Positions 8,861-18,213 of a stretch of DNA of 20,000 nucleotides are shown here, piece by piece. The notes beneath the pieces are model-generated. The model was not told the origin of the DNA. It searched no databases and saw only the letters and a list, made by a program, of their open reading frames with translations. The stretch comes from Chrysomallon squamiferum. Its lineage: Eukaryota; Mollusca; Gastropoda; Neomphalida; Peltospiridae. The stretch covers positions 34,216,173 through 34,236,172 of the forward strand of contig CM022672.1 in NCBI GenBank assembly GCA_012295275.1, given 5' to 3'. Positions within the stretch are counted from its first letter, which is position 1. The number at the start of each line of letters is the position of its first letter. The position numbers and the translations under genes are program-made.

Positions 8861-8984
8861 AAGTACATACCATATATGTGAATGTACAAACATACCTTCA
8901 AACATACGCAAACATACAAAGAAAGAAAAAATGAATAGAAAAAAAGCTATATCAAAAACAAAATGGAAAAGTCTGGAAATGGCA

Positions 8985-9450
<466 letters not shown>

Positions 9451-9659
9451 CAGACAATGATTTAAAATCACAATACATAACATATCTACACATCATTAAC
9501 CTTTTCTTCCTCTTTGATTACAAAACAAACAAGGTTTATATTTTATCAGTTTAAAACATACTAGATTACATGACATTACAAACGATAGCTTTTAATTATG
9601 GTGTATGCATTAATAATAATAATAATAATAATAACAATAATAATAATGATAATAATAAT

Positions 9660-9945
9660 AATGGATATGAAATAAACTGAAATAAACTGAATGATGTAAA
9701 TGGAGAAACACACACATACACACACAGACAGACACACACACACATACACTCACAGACAGACACACACACAGAGACACACACACACACACACACACAGACA
9801 CACAGACAGACAGACACACACACAGACACACACACACACACAGACATACACACACACACACACAGACACACACACACACACACACATAAAATCTTAAAAT
9901 CTTTTAAATTTCTTACAAAATATGAATACAAAATTTATCGCGTGA
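9660..9945 (+). repeat. CA-cored duplicated module, copy 2
   Basis: The left flank AATAAACTGAATGATGTAAA (9682-9701), compound CA tract at 9706-9886, and right flank aaaatcttaaaatcttttaaatttcttacaaaatatgaatac match copy 1. The core here is about half the length of copy 1, so the CA tract has changed size since duplication. Preceded by (AAT)n at 9612-9662. Confidence 0.8.
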
Positions 9946-10157
9946 TTATGGATATAAAAATTTGATAAATGGTAGCATGGATATAAAGTGTTTTATGTTG
10001 TCTGCTGTGGAGATAAATGAGGGATTAGGTAGCAAGACTGAAGACAGGAATTTCAAGCGATACTGATATGAAATTGTACGGTGTTGGTTTAAAACATTAT
10101 GGTAATATAGGATTAGCTAGCTGTTGCTGATTTACAGAAGTCATATCACAGAGCAGT
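9940..10157. other. No gene seen
   Basis: Unique sequence; tatggatataaa occurs twice about 30 bp apart (9948 and 9977 vicinity). No exon-like segment with two splice sites was found. Confidence 0.55.
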
Positions 10158-10172
10158 GTTCTGAATTACAAG

Positions 10173-10207
<35 letters not shown>

Positions 10208-10325
10208 TAAATGTCTAATTACAAAGGTTTCTGTGCCATTAAGTCTGTCTGTTACAAGTAAAAGTGAAATTTAGTTCAGTGATTATTGTGTCAATTTCCT
10301 GACATTGGTCATTCAAAGATCAACT
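10158..10325 (+). repeat. Dispersed repeat, copy 2 with expanded (CA)n
   Basis: Same unit as 2486-2626. Both begin with tgttctgaa before the CA tract. In this copy the tract has grown to about 15 repeats (10173-10202). The CA core sits at the same internal position in both copies, so the microsatellite was carried by the element and then changed length. Confidence 0.85.
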
Positions 10326-10414
10326 CAAATATGTGACTCTCTCTCAACAATTTAATACAAGATTGGTACATATAAAAAGTATTCCTTGCTATTTTTTAAG
10401 ACTATCCTGTTGAT

Positions 10415-10467
10415 ATATACACACACATATACATATACAAACACACGCCCACACACACATACACACA

Positions 10468-10498
<31 letters not shown>

Positions 10499-10517
10499 TC
10501 ATACATATACACATACA
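10415..10517 (+). repeat. Compound (AC)n/(ACAT)n
   Basis: AC-rich with ATAC and CCAC interruptions; the purest part is 10470-10498. Confidence 0.93.
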
Positions 10518-11394
10518 GTTTGATATTAAAAATAAATAAAGAAAGAAAAAATGATTTGGTTACAACGTTTTCAACATTAATTAATATTAAATATAAAATA
10601 ATGTTATAATATAATAAAAAAATAAAAAAAAAAAATCAAATTAAAGCTTTTGAAATCTCTGATGACTGATATTTACTAAATAACTTACATCCAACACCAA
10701 TGACAGAAAAATCAATCAAAATGTTTATCTGAGTTTGGAACAAACTTAAAAACCGTGGACTCTACTAACCTAATTTAGGAAAGGTTTCTTTCCATTACAA
10801 GCATTCCACTAAAATAAAATGAGAGAGACAGAAAGACAGACAGGAGGGTGAAAGAGGGAGGGGGGAAATTGTTAGAAGTATTCCAAACTCATAAACAACA
10901 GATGAACATAAGTAAATAAAAATTAGTGAATAAATAAAATAAATAAATGAGTAAATCAATAATATACATAAATATAAATAAATAAATAACAAATTAACCA
11001 AATAAACAAATAAACAGAAATTGGAGATTAATAACCTTATTGACTAACATAAATAAAAAAAGCATTATAATAATCAATGAAAAACAAAGTCTAAGAAAAA
11101 CATGCAAAATTATGAATCTATAGTAAAAGACCAAATCAAACCAAAAAAAAAAAAAAAAAGAAAGAAAGAAAAGAAGAAGAAAAAAAAAAATATATATATA
11201 TATGTATTAAAATGAATTGAAATGGCCGTTCGTATTTAATTATACATGATACACTTACAGACCAACAGATCAAGAGAAAAATCAAAAAGACAATTAAAAA
11301 AGAAAAAAAGAAAGACAATTAATGTTTTCTTACATTAAAATGCTTAAAAAACACTTTTGTATCTAATCAGAGATGATAATCTTACCTGTTGAAC
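10518..11394. other. A-rich intronic sequence, no gene
   Basis: Contains A runs (10617-10635), a GA-rich patch at 10820-10868, (AAAT)n at 10915-10990 and A18 then AAAG/AT repeats at 11141-11204. A minus-strand pair of splice-like signals around 10691-10730 frames a 40-nt open piece, but its phase does not fit the neighbouring exons. Confidence 0.6.
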
Positions 11395-12016
11395 TTGTCA
11401 CACCTGTATTTTTTTTTTGTTACACTTCTCACAGTGTTGTTTAATTTATCAGAACTCTCAGATTAAACCTGTATATTGATAACTGAATACACAAACACAC
11501 CTGTGATTGTCATTAGCAGTGTTACAAATGACAGGTAGAAACCTTACTTCATCCAAACAATCAAATATAAGATTTCTGTGTAAAACGTTATTTATAAAAA
11601 TACGTAACTGTTCAATCTTTTTAGAAAATATTCATGTTAAACATTACTGCATGAAAAAAGATACCAGACTGAAACTATAACACAACTGAATAGAAATACA
11701 TTTAAAAAAATATTTCTTGAGAAAAAAGTATTTCCTAAATATAAGTAGCGCACCTGTAAATTGTTATAAATCTGATTGTTTAAACTTCTAAGAAAATACA
11801 CAGGTAAGAAATGACTTTGTAAACTAATATTAGATAATGAAATGCAAACACACCTTGTAATGGAAGACATATTGTTATAAATGTGTCTCATTGTTTAAAC
11901 TTTTGAGAAAATCTTCAGGTAAACAAATATCACACCTGTACAGAAATTACATTGTATTAAAAATATGTGATTGTTTTAACACTGAACTAAATATTCAGGT
12001 AAAAAATTACTCTACA
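11395..12016. repeat. Ancient, diverged ~80-bp tandem repeat
   Basis: Units begin cacacctgta and close caggtaanaaatnac. The clearest are 11753-11826, 11849-11930 and 11931-12015, each with attgttataaat, gattgtttaaact and agaaaatn.tcaggtaa in order. More eroded relatives with cacacctgt lie at about 11399 and 11503, and a partial one at 11585-11645. There is no coding potential I trust here. Confidence 0.65.
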
Positions 12017-12019
12017 AAC

Positions 12020-12495
12020 AAAGGTGTTTTGCTGTTTTGTCACTTAACAGAAGCTGAAGGTCTGAAGTATTACTATTTTCTAAGTTGTGTATATTTTTAT
12101 ATAAACTGCAGTATTAATGCATGTAGGTAGCAGTGAAACAGTTAAACACACACAAAGGACTTAAAATGGAGTGTGTGTGTACACAGCAATCAGCTATGAC
12201 AGAAGCACACACAGACAGGCAGCCATAAACACTTTGTTGTTTTAGTTCAATTACCAAAGAACAAAGGAAGAAATTTGAAACTACCAAAACAAACAAGGAA
12301 TACATTCTTAATAAAAACAAACACAAAAGATCTGAAGAAAAGATTAGAAAAAAAACGTACAAACTTGGATAATGAATTAAAAAAAAATAAAGAGAGCGAG
12401 AAAGAAGAAAAGAAAAAAAAGTATATAAATTAAAAAAATAAATAAATATAAAAAATAAAAAATAAATATAAAGAAACAATGAGAAAGATACAAAA
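12020..12495. other. No gene seen
   Basis: A good plus acceptor (tttgtcacttaacag at about 12050) is followed by a 25-codon open stretch to 12130, but no strong donor or homology supports an exon. From 12295 the plus strand becomes very A-rich. Confidence 0.5.
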
Positions 12496-12527
<32 letters not shown>

Positions 12528-12598
12528 AACACTGGTAAAAGAATTATAAAAAAAAAAAATACAAAAAGAAAAAGAAAACAGAGAAAAGAAAAAAGACA

Positions 12599-12642
<44 letters not shown>

Positions 12643-12715
12643 TAAATAAATAAAGAAATAAAGAAAAATGAAAAAGAAAACAGTAAACAGTAAAGAAAAA
12701 AGAAAACTCCAATAG
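12496..12715 (+). repeat. (AAAG)n, A-rich and (AAT)n/(AAAT)n
   Basis: AAAG units at 12496-12529, (AAT)n at 12601-12641, (AAAT)n to 12660. The plus strand is nearly pyrimidine-poor throughout. The Phe/Leu frames opposite are artefacts. Confidence 0.93.
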
Positions 12716-12954
12716 AATGAAAAGAGTGTAGAATTAATTATTAATGTTTCATTATGTGTTACTCAATACATCTTGTTAATTATACATCATGACCTAGTTC
12801 TGAGCTGTTCTATAAAGTGTTTATTTATTTTATTTTTGTATTTCCTTCCTTCCTTTGTCTGCCCATCTCTCCCTCCCTTTCCTTCCCCTAGTTCAGTTTC
12901 TTTAAACTCTCTTTTACATACAACAGACAACAAGAACGATTGTGTGTGTGTGTG

Positions 12955-13109
12955 TGTGTGTCTGTTTGTACATGTATATGTTGTGTGTATGTATGTGGGT
13001 GTGTCTGTCTGTACATGTATATGTTGTGTGTATGTATGTGTGTATGTCTGTTTGTACATGTATATGTTGTGTGTATGTATGTGGGTGTGTCTGTTTGTAC
13101 ATGTATATG

Positions 13110-13142
<33 letters not shown>

Positions 13143-13235
13143 TGTACATGTATATGTTGTGTGTATGTATGTGGGTGTGTCTGTTTGTACATGTATATGT
13201 TGTGTGTATGTATGTGGGTGTGTCTTTATGCACAG
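12955..13235. repeat. 43-bp GT-rich minisatellite, about 6.4 copies
   Basis: The motif gtacatgtatatg recurs at 12968, 13011, 13054, 13097, 13144 and 13187, a 43-bp period with one 47-bp unit where pure (TG)n has expanded (13112-13140). It grows out of a (GT)n tract at 12943-12960. It is followed by one degenerate copy at about 13225. Long Cys-Val or His-Thr open frames over it are repeat artefacts. Confidence 0.92.
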
Positions 13236-13302
13236 TTTTGTATGTGTGCATAGATTATGAAAACACACAATACAAAAAATCCATAAATAACACATCAAAA
13301 CA

Positions 13303-13303
13303 A

Positions 13304-13337
<34 letters not shown>
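13303..13337 (+). repeat. (AT)n
   Basis: About 17 AT units. Confidence 0.95.
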
Positions 13338-13342
<5 letters not shown>

Positions 13343-13566
13343 TATTTCAATCAGAAAGAATAAAGCTTATATTATAGGAAGAAAAAAAAAACCACACAGA
13401 GAAATTGTATACTCTCCCTTTCTTTTAATCATGTAACCATATGTCCATATTAAAACAATAACCACAGATGGGCTAAAAACAATATATGATCAGGACAAAG
13501 GTTTTGTTTACATATAATAATTTAACATTAACAAACACACAGTAATTATATACATGATCCCTACAA

Positions 13567-13905
13567 ACAAGTAACTATATAAGTATATAACAAAGAAACT
13601 GTTTTTAAACATAGCCATGTAGATATGCAATAAAAACAATATATTTACATATATATACAAATAAAACATTATCTTTCTGATACATTTAGTATACAAGTAA
13701 TGATATAAATAAATAAAGAAACTATTTTTAGCCACAGAAATTTAGATATGACAGCAAAAAACAATGTATTTATATATCTAAATAATATATTCTCTTTCTA
13801 ACCTTGACGAATTTCACACATATAAACAAGCAAGTGTTTAAGTACATATAAAGAAGGAACTATTTTTAGCCACAGATATGAAGATATGAACACAGAAACA
13901 CTGTA
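13567..13905. repeat. Diverged three-copy tandem repeat, ~126-133 bp
   Basis: The order acaagtaa...aaagaaact.tttttagccacag.nat.tagatatg...aaacaatgtattta recurs starting at 13567, 13693 and 13826. A partial older copy (accacagatgggctaaaaacaatat) lies at about 13460-13490. The third copy runs directly into the unique island at 13905-14035. Confidence 0.75.
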
Positions 13906-13912
13906 CAGTGAG

Positions 13913-13925
13913 AGGTCAAAGGTTA
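13913..13925 (+). promoter_or_regulatory. DR1-like nuclear receptor half-site pair
   Basis: AGGTCA at 13913-13918, one base, then AGGTTA at 13920-13925: a direct repeat with one-base spacing and one mismatch in the second half-site. DR1 sites are bound by RXR, HNF4 and PPAR-type receptors. This is sequence resemblance only. Confidence 0.3.
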
Positions 13926-13938
13926 TGTTTACTCTGCA

Positions 13939-13985
13939 ATCAGCTGGTACCAGTTCCAGGAAGGTACTGCTTAGTACCAGCTGAT
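13939..13985. other. Strong hairpin: 12-bp perfect arms with nested stem
   Basis: ATCAGCTGGTAC (13939-13950) is the perfect inverse of GTACCAGCTGAT (13974-13985). The intervening bases can extend the stem by CAGTTCC against GGTACTG with one mismatch, leaving a 5-nt loop (aggaa) and a four-base bulge. This is by far the most stable simple hairpin I found outside microsatellites. Confidence 0.85.
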
Positions 13986-13991
13986 GCTGAC

Positions 13992-14006
13992 AGGTCAGCA
14001 AGGTCA
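13992..14006 (+). promoter_or_regulatory. Perfect DR3 nuclear receptor-type element
   Basis: AGGTCA at 13992-13997 and AGGTCA at 14001-14006 are separated by gca, an exact consensus direct repeat with three-base spacing as recognised by vitamin-D-receptor-class heterodimers. It lies seven bases after the hairpin. Function is not shown. Confidence 0.4.
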
Positions 14007-14066
14007 CTGTTTCATCACAATTAATACAACACCTGTCATTTCAAACTATGCTAAACCCAGACTGCG

Positions 14067-14092
14067 TTTTTTTTTTTTTTTTTTTTTTTTTT
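14067..14092 (+). repeat. Poly(T), 26 bases
   Basis: Uninterrupted T26. Read on the minus strand it would be a poly(A), possibly the tail of a retroposed sequence whose body would lie at plus positions above 14093. I recognise no body. Confidence 0.9.
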
Positions 14093-14226
14093 GTAACTAT
14101 GTTACATTTTTAAACCTGATGTTTTGTATTATTGACAGTTAACAAAGAAAAGAACAGTTAGAAAATTAAAAAAAAATAAAATCAGAATCAATGCCACAAC
14201 AATGGAAAAAACACCAAAAAAAAATC

Positions 14227-14227
<1 letters not shown>

Positions 14228-14252
<25 letters not shown>
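14228..14252 (+). repeat. (CT)n
   Basis: About twelve CT units followed by TG-rich sequence to 14350. Confidence 0.95.
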
Positions 14253-14260
<8 letters not shown>

Positions 14261-14399
14261 GTGCTCGTGTTTCTGCCTACATTACATTTGTACTGTCTGT
14301 GTGTTGTGTTTTTGTGTTTTTTTGTGTTTGTATATGTGTGAATCTGTGTGCATCAAAGTAAAAACAAATAATCATAAAACAGATTTGCTAAAGTTATTA

Positions 14400-14940
14400 T
14401 CCATAATATTATAACCACTGACGAAACGGTTCTTTAAATTTAAAAATCATGAATGATAAAAACAGTAGTTCTATTATTTTATATATATATATATATATAT
14501 ATAAATCTGAAATGGAGTACTTTACAGAAAGACAAAGAAAAAAAAACACCACTGAAATGTAATTGAAACTCGAAACTCAACAACAATATTAATTTGTCAA
14601 AATGACAGACAGACGCACTCCAGTGTTATTAACTTTGTCTGGGTAGAAGATAGATAGTTAAATTTCTACAGATTCATCCACATATATCTCTATCCTCTGA
14701 CTGACAGCATAACTTCATTACATGACAGAATAAAACAAATTACATCTGTCTGAAGGGTTCCAGGATCTATTCCCTTTGACGTCTCAATCACAGCTAGTTC
14801 AAATTGTTTTAAACTTGGTTAGTTTTAAAGGGCGTTGAGAAGAAAATATAATTAATACAAAAAAAAGGAAATCTTTGAGTTACAAGGAAAAGAGGTAAAA
14901 AAAATTTCAGAAAAATAAAATTAAATATTTGCTGTTTTGT
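14400..14940. other. No gene seen
   Basis: (AT)n at 14480-14503, otherwise unique. ggatctattccc at 14762-14773 is a faint B-box resemblance without a matching A box. Confidence 0.55.
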
Positions 14941-14967
14941 CATACAGAATTATAATGCTGTATAATG

Positions 14968-15130
14968 TCTGTATGTATGTGTGTGTGTATGCATACATAT
15001 ATGTTTTTTATACATGCATGCATGACTGCATGAGTTTGTGTGCATGTGCAGGTGTGTGTGTGTGTGTATGTATGTGTGTGTGAGTGTGTATGTGAGTGAG
15101 TGAATGAGTGAATATGTCTGTTTGTGTGTA
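14968..15130 (+). repeat. TG/TATG-rich tract
   Basis: Imperfect TGTA, TGCA and GTGA repeats. Minus-strand His-Thr frames across it are artefacts. Confidence 0.88.
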
Positions 15131-15144
15131 TAATCAAATATCAA

Positions 15145-15695
15145 TACACTTCACAAACAAAACAGGAACCCAGCAAACCCACTTACTTCAGCAACATCAA
15201 GTCTTAATTACAAGTAGAGTTTTATTAAGTGCTTTTCAGTGTGGAATGTTGTTTAATGTGCAATGTAGCTGAATTAACTGACAGGGGTGAGAATTATCAT
15301 AACTGCCTGATTGAGTTAATACTGCTTAATGTACAATTTACAGTTACTCTGTCATCTGGTAAATTATTCTACGTCATATTAACATAAATACACGCAAGAA
15401 AATATATGTTTTTCTGAACTGATTGGAATCAGAAATAATTAATGCATCAAATTAGAAATTCTGATAATTTAGCAAGTGTTAGTATTTTATTTCTTTAAAC
15501 AATGTTTCTTATGTTGTTTTAAAAAATTGTTATTACATGCACAGACTATAAATACAAAGAGAGCTTTACTATATATGTAGAATTACTCCCTATATACAGA
15601 AATACACCCCAATCTTATTTTCAAAAACAAACTAACCAAAAACATACCAACAGAGACTAAACACAAATAAAGCTTCATTATAGATATATAATTTT
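15145..15695. other. No gene seen
   Basis: Unique AT-rich sequence. A minus-strand donor-like GTAAGT (plus 15181-15186) follows closed frames. No other credible exon. Confidence 0.55.
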
Positions 15696-15730
15696 GTGTT
15701 CAAATACAAATATATATACTCTCTCTTTGT

Positions 15731-15731
<1 letters not shown>

Positions 15732-15770
<39 letters not shown>
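15732..15770 (+). repeat. (AC)n then (AT)n
   Basis: AC units to 15761 then tatatata. The ORF covering 15859-16274 nominally starts upstream of this at 15696, but translation through the microsatellite is not credible. Confidence 0.95.
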
Positions 15771-15858
15771 CACAGTCTCTGTCTATCACTAACATTAAAA
15801 CACACAACACACTTTTTTCACACATCAAAATACGCAACTGTTACCTTTCTGTATTCAG

Positions 15859-16274
15859 CCAGACACTACAACATCGCTGTGTGCACAGATCCAAACAGTG
15901 ACAGCTTTAACATCGGCAGATCAACGTTAAAAAACAACATCAACTGTCAGAAACACGAAGCCACAGACAGACAGACACTAACTGCAGTCACAGCGCTTCT
16001 TCCAGTAAGCAGCAACTACTCAGACACTGAACAGACAGTTCTGCACATCCACGCTGACAAACAACACCACTGCCACAGATCTGCAGTGCACTGTAACATC
16101 ACCCACAGCCAGGTCAACTCCACTTCTCAACCCCAGCCACAACAACGGCAAAGAGAAAATAGATTTCAGTCATTCGAGTGTTTGTCACTCTGTGGGAGAA
16201 ACGTTGCTCTGATCCACTACTGCAGCAACAACTACCGCTACTGCGTTGTTGGTGTTAGCGATGAGGACAAATGA
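15859..16274 (+). other. CpG-richer open segment: possible terminal exon (plus) or 5' exon (minus)
   Basis: This is the least AT-rich non-repetitive stretch in the window, with roughly fifteen CpG dinucleotides by eye. One plus-strand frame is open for about 138 codons from a good acceptor (tttctgtattcag at 15846-15858) to a TGA at 16272-16274. AATAAA follows at 16389-16394, as expected of a terminal exon. The encoded peptide is Ser/Thr/Asn/Gln/His-rich with no recognisable domain. It includes the run RHYNIAVCTDPNSDSF and ends VVGVSDEDK. All three minus-strand frames contain stops. The base composition could instead mark a promoter or 5' UTR exon of a minus-strand transcript, whose donor would be AAAG|GTAACA at the 15840s. 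I cannot choose between these from sequence alone. Confidence 0.3.
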
Positions 16275-16388
16275 CGATGTGTGAGCGATGAAGTTGTCAT
16301 TGATTTTTTTCACAAGAATAGTTTCTTTTGACTTCTAGCTGATTTCATGTGATGGTTACTTTGTGAACGATTCGTCTAAGACAGCATT

Positions 16389-16394
16389 AATAAA
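16389..16394 (+). promoter_or_regulatory. AATAAA, possible polyadenylation signal
   Basis: It lies 115 nt after the stop of the open segment ending at 16274 on the same strand, which would suit a terminal exon. In DNA this AT-rich the hexamer is common, so it is weak support only. Confidence 0.2.
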
Positions 16395-16414
16395 CACTGA
16401 TAATAATCTGTCCA

Positions 16415-16988
16415 TATAGCTACAGGTTTCGACGTTTTGTTTATAATCCAGTAGTACAGGTTTATCTGTTAGTCATTTTGTTTATAATCCAGTAGTACAG
16501 GTTTATCTGTTAGTCATTTTGATTATAATCCAGTGTTACAGGTTAATCTGTTAGTCATTTTGTTTATAATCCAGTGTTACAGGTTTATCTGTTAGTCATT
16601 TTGTTTATAATCCAGTAGTACAGGTTAATCTGTTTGTCAATTTGTTTATAATCCAGTAGTACAGGTTTATCTGTTAGTCATTTTGTTTATAATCCAGTAG
16701 TACAGGTTAATCTGTTAGTCATTTTCATTATAATCCAGTTTTAAAGGATTAGCTATTAGTTATTTTGTTTATAATCCAGTAGTACAGGTTTATCTGTTAG
16801 TCATTTTGTTTATAATCCAGTAGTACAGGTTAATCTGTTAGTCATTTTGATTATAATCCAGTATTGCAGGTTAATCTGTTAGTCATTTTGTTTATAATCC
16901 AGTTTTAAAGGATTAACTATTAGTTATTTTGTTTATAATCCAGTATTACAGGTTTATCTGATACTAACTTTGTTTATAATCCAGTGTT
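16415..16988. repeat. 41-bp satellite, about 14 units with constant spacing
   Basis: The motif ttataatccag occurs at 16441 and every 41 bases after that to 16974 without a single length change. Units differ by substitutions only: tagtaca/tgttaca/tattaca, ggttt/ggtta, tttg/tttc. A divergent type (ttttaaaggatta, ttagttatttt) appears at 16728 and again at 16892. A partial unit (tacaggttt...gttttg) begins the array near 16415, and the last unit decays after ccagtgttcc. The array lies about 140 bp beyond the segment at 15859-16274. Confidence 0.95.
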
Positions 16989-17430
16989 CCCTGATGTTAG
17001 TAAGCTGGAGGGTGGTAATAATAATGTATGACACCACTGGTTATGAGTCACTGAGCAATTCCAAATTATCAAAGCACTCATTTTATACTCATCACACTGC
17101 GATGTGAGTTCATGCGTTGTAGCAGATTATGCTGATATTTGATTAAATCTCTCCAAGTTAGCAGATGCTGGGATGAATACTTGAAGCAGCAGAGTTTAAA
17201 CCTGACCAAACTAATTTTATAAAATATACACAGCCATGATGATAATTGTCCTTTTTTCTAAAAAAAAAAATATTTGTATGTTTTAGTGTTGTATGTGTGT
17301 GTGTGTAAGTGTGTGTGTTTGAAAAAAGCTATTTATATATCAATGTTTATCTCACATACATAAGCAAATACATTTTTGCTTCTTCTTCTTTACACTTTTA
17401 TAGAAGGTAACAATAGTTATCTGTAACAAT
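16989..17430. other. Unique sequence, no gene
   Basis: About 240 bp of mixed-composition sequence (17000-17240) with stops in every frame, then a short (TG)n at 17292-17320. It may be an unrecognised old repeat. Confidence 0.5.
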
Positions 17431-17433
17431 ATA

Positions 17434-17665
17434 CAGGGTGACCCAAAAGTAGGTTTACAGATATTAAACTGTCGTTTATATGCTTGAAGTTACTTGCTAA
17501 GTACAATTAACATAAAGGAGAGGTTTGAAGAATGTTGCAGTGTTGAAGGAGGACATTTTGAGCACCTGAGAGATTAAACAGTTTCTGTTTAATGCTTTAA
17601 ACATGCTTGTATTTTAAAATAAATTGCCTAAGTAATAACTGTAAACCTACTTTTGGGCCACCCTG
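17434..17665 (+). mobile_element. Short Tc1/mariner-type terminal-inverted-repeat element with transposase tail remnant
   Basis: Terminal repeats of 27 bp at 17434-17460 and 17639-17665 match at 26 of 27 positions (start CAGGGTGRCCCAAAAGT) and are flanked by TA on both sides, the usual target duplication of the IS630/Tc1/mariner superfamily. Weaker similarity extends a few bases further inward. Inside, at about 17521-17577, one plus-strand frame reads RFEECCSVEGGHFEHLRD followed by TAA. GGHFEHL just before a stop resembles the extreme C-terminus seen in many Tc1/mariner-like transposases. The element is far too short to encode an enzyme, so it is a non-autonomous, internally deleted derivative. 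Confidence 0.85.
17518..17577 (+). pseudogene. C-terminal remnant of a Tc1/mariner-like transposase
   Basis: About 20 codons in the frame beginning GAG AGG TTT end in TAA at 17575-17577 and include CCSVEGGHFEHL. The position, about 60 bp before the right terminal repeat, and the closing motif match what is expected for the last residues of such a transposase. The catalytic DDE/D domain and the N-terminal DNA-binding domain are absent. Confidence 0.6.
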
Positions 17666-17695
17666 TATAACCATTATAAATTACACAAGCACCCT

Positions 17696-17772
17696 ATCTT
17701 CAAACAACACATTTCACACATTTTTAACCTGGCCACAAGGTGCACATGATGTAAGACACACACACACACACA

Positions 17773-17804
<32 letters not shown>

Positions 17805-17815
17805 ACACACACAGA
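17696..17815 (+). repeat. CA-tailed dispersed repeat, copy 1 (partner at 19452-19581)
   Basis: AACAACACATTT.ACACAT.TTTAACCTGG.CA followed by an ACATGAT motif leads into a long CA tract. It matches 19452-19581 in the same orientation at roughly 80% over about 60 bp before the CA tract. This copy begins some 30 bp after the terminal-inverted-repeat element. Confidence 0.75.
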
Positions 17816-17835
17816 CAAATGCACCCACACAAATC

Positions 17836-17857
17836 TATCTATCATCTATCTATCTAT
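17836..17857 (+). repeat. (TATC)n
   Basis: Five to six imperfect TATC units after the CA tail ending at 17815. Confidence 0.85.
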
Positions 17858-17949
17858 TTATATGTTGTGTTTGTGCATATGTGTGTGAGACATCAAACAA
17901 TCAATTGAATCAAGACACAATTAACGGGTGACATGCAAGTGTTTTTGTA

Positions 17950-18010
17950 ACTTGACATTGGTGAACCTCTCACATGAAATGAGAAGTAAAGGTTCAAACA
18001 CTAGGTCTGT
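17950..18010 (+). mobile_element. Possible tRNA-like SINE head
   Basis: TCTCA-CATGAAA-TGAGA at 17968-17984 forms a perfect 5-bp stem with a 7-nt loop, the size of an anticodon arm. It is followed seven bases later by GGTTCAAACAC (17991-18001), close to the B-box consensus GGTTCGANTCC. The anticodon-loop U33 position is not T and no acceptor stem is evident, so this is not a functional tRNA. Confidence 0.35.
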
Positions 18011-18155
18011 GTTACAGATGGCAGTTTGATAGTCAGTGATCCAAGGATTAGTGGTAACAGTATGCAGCCACATACCAGGATTAGCGCAACATGACCCACC
18101 CGCCGATCATTTCTGTTACACAAAGTCTTTGTCAGAGATCACTTGATATGCAAAA

Positions 18156-18157
<2 letters not shown>

Positions 18158-18213
<56 letters not shown>

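Noticed and set aside
10691-10730. Minus-strand 40-nt exon-like piece (aactcag acceptor, GGAT|GTAAGTT donor; reads INILIDFSVIGVG)
   Set aside because: It would enter in phase 0 and leave in phase 1, while the exons on either side require phase 2 at both ends; the phase-2 frame stops at once.
12773-13363. 196-residue plus frame and 154/136-residue minus frames with repeated cysteine or His-Thr motifs
   Set aside because: They follow the 43-bp GT-rich minisatellite. The apparent protein repeats mirror the DNA period, and there is no promoter, splice or family support.
14690-14790. ggatctattccc as a B box for another SINE
   Set aside because: No matching A box or second copy in the window.
15187-15202. 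Minus-strand 16-nt micro-exon candidate before GTAAGT
   Set aside because: Would enter in phase 2 but leave in phase 0, which conflicts with exon 7981-8110; the acceptor is weak.
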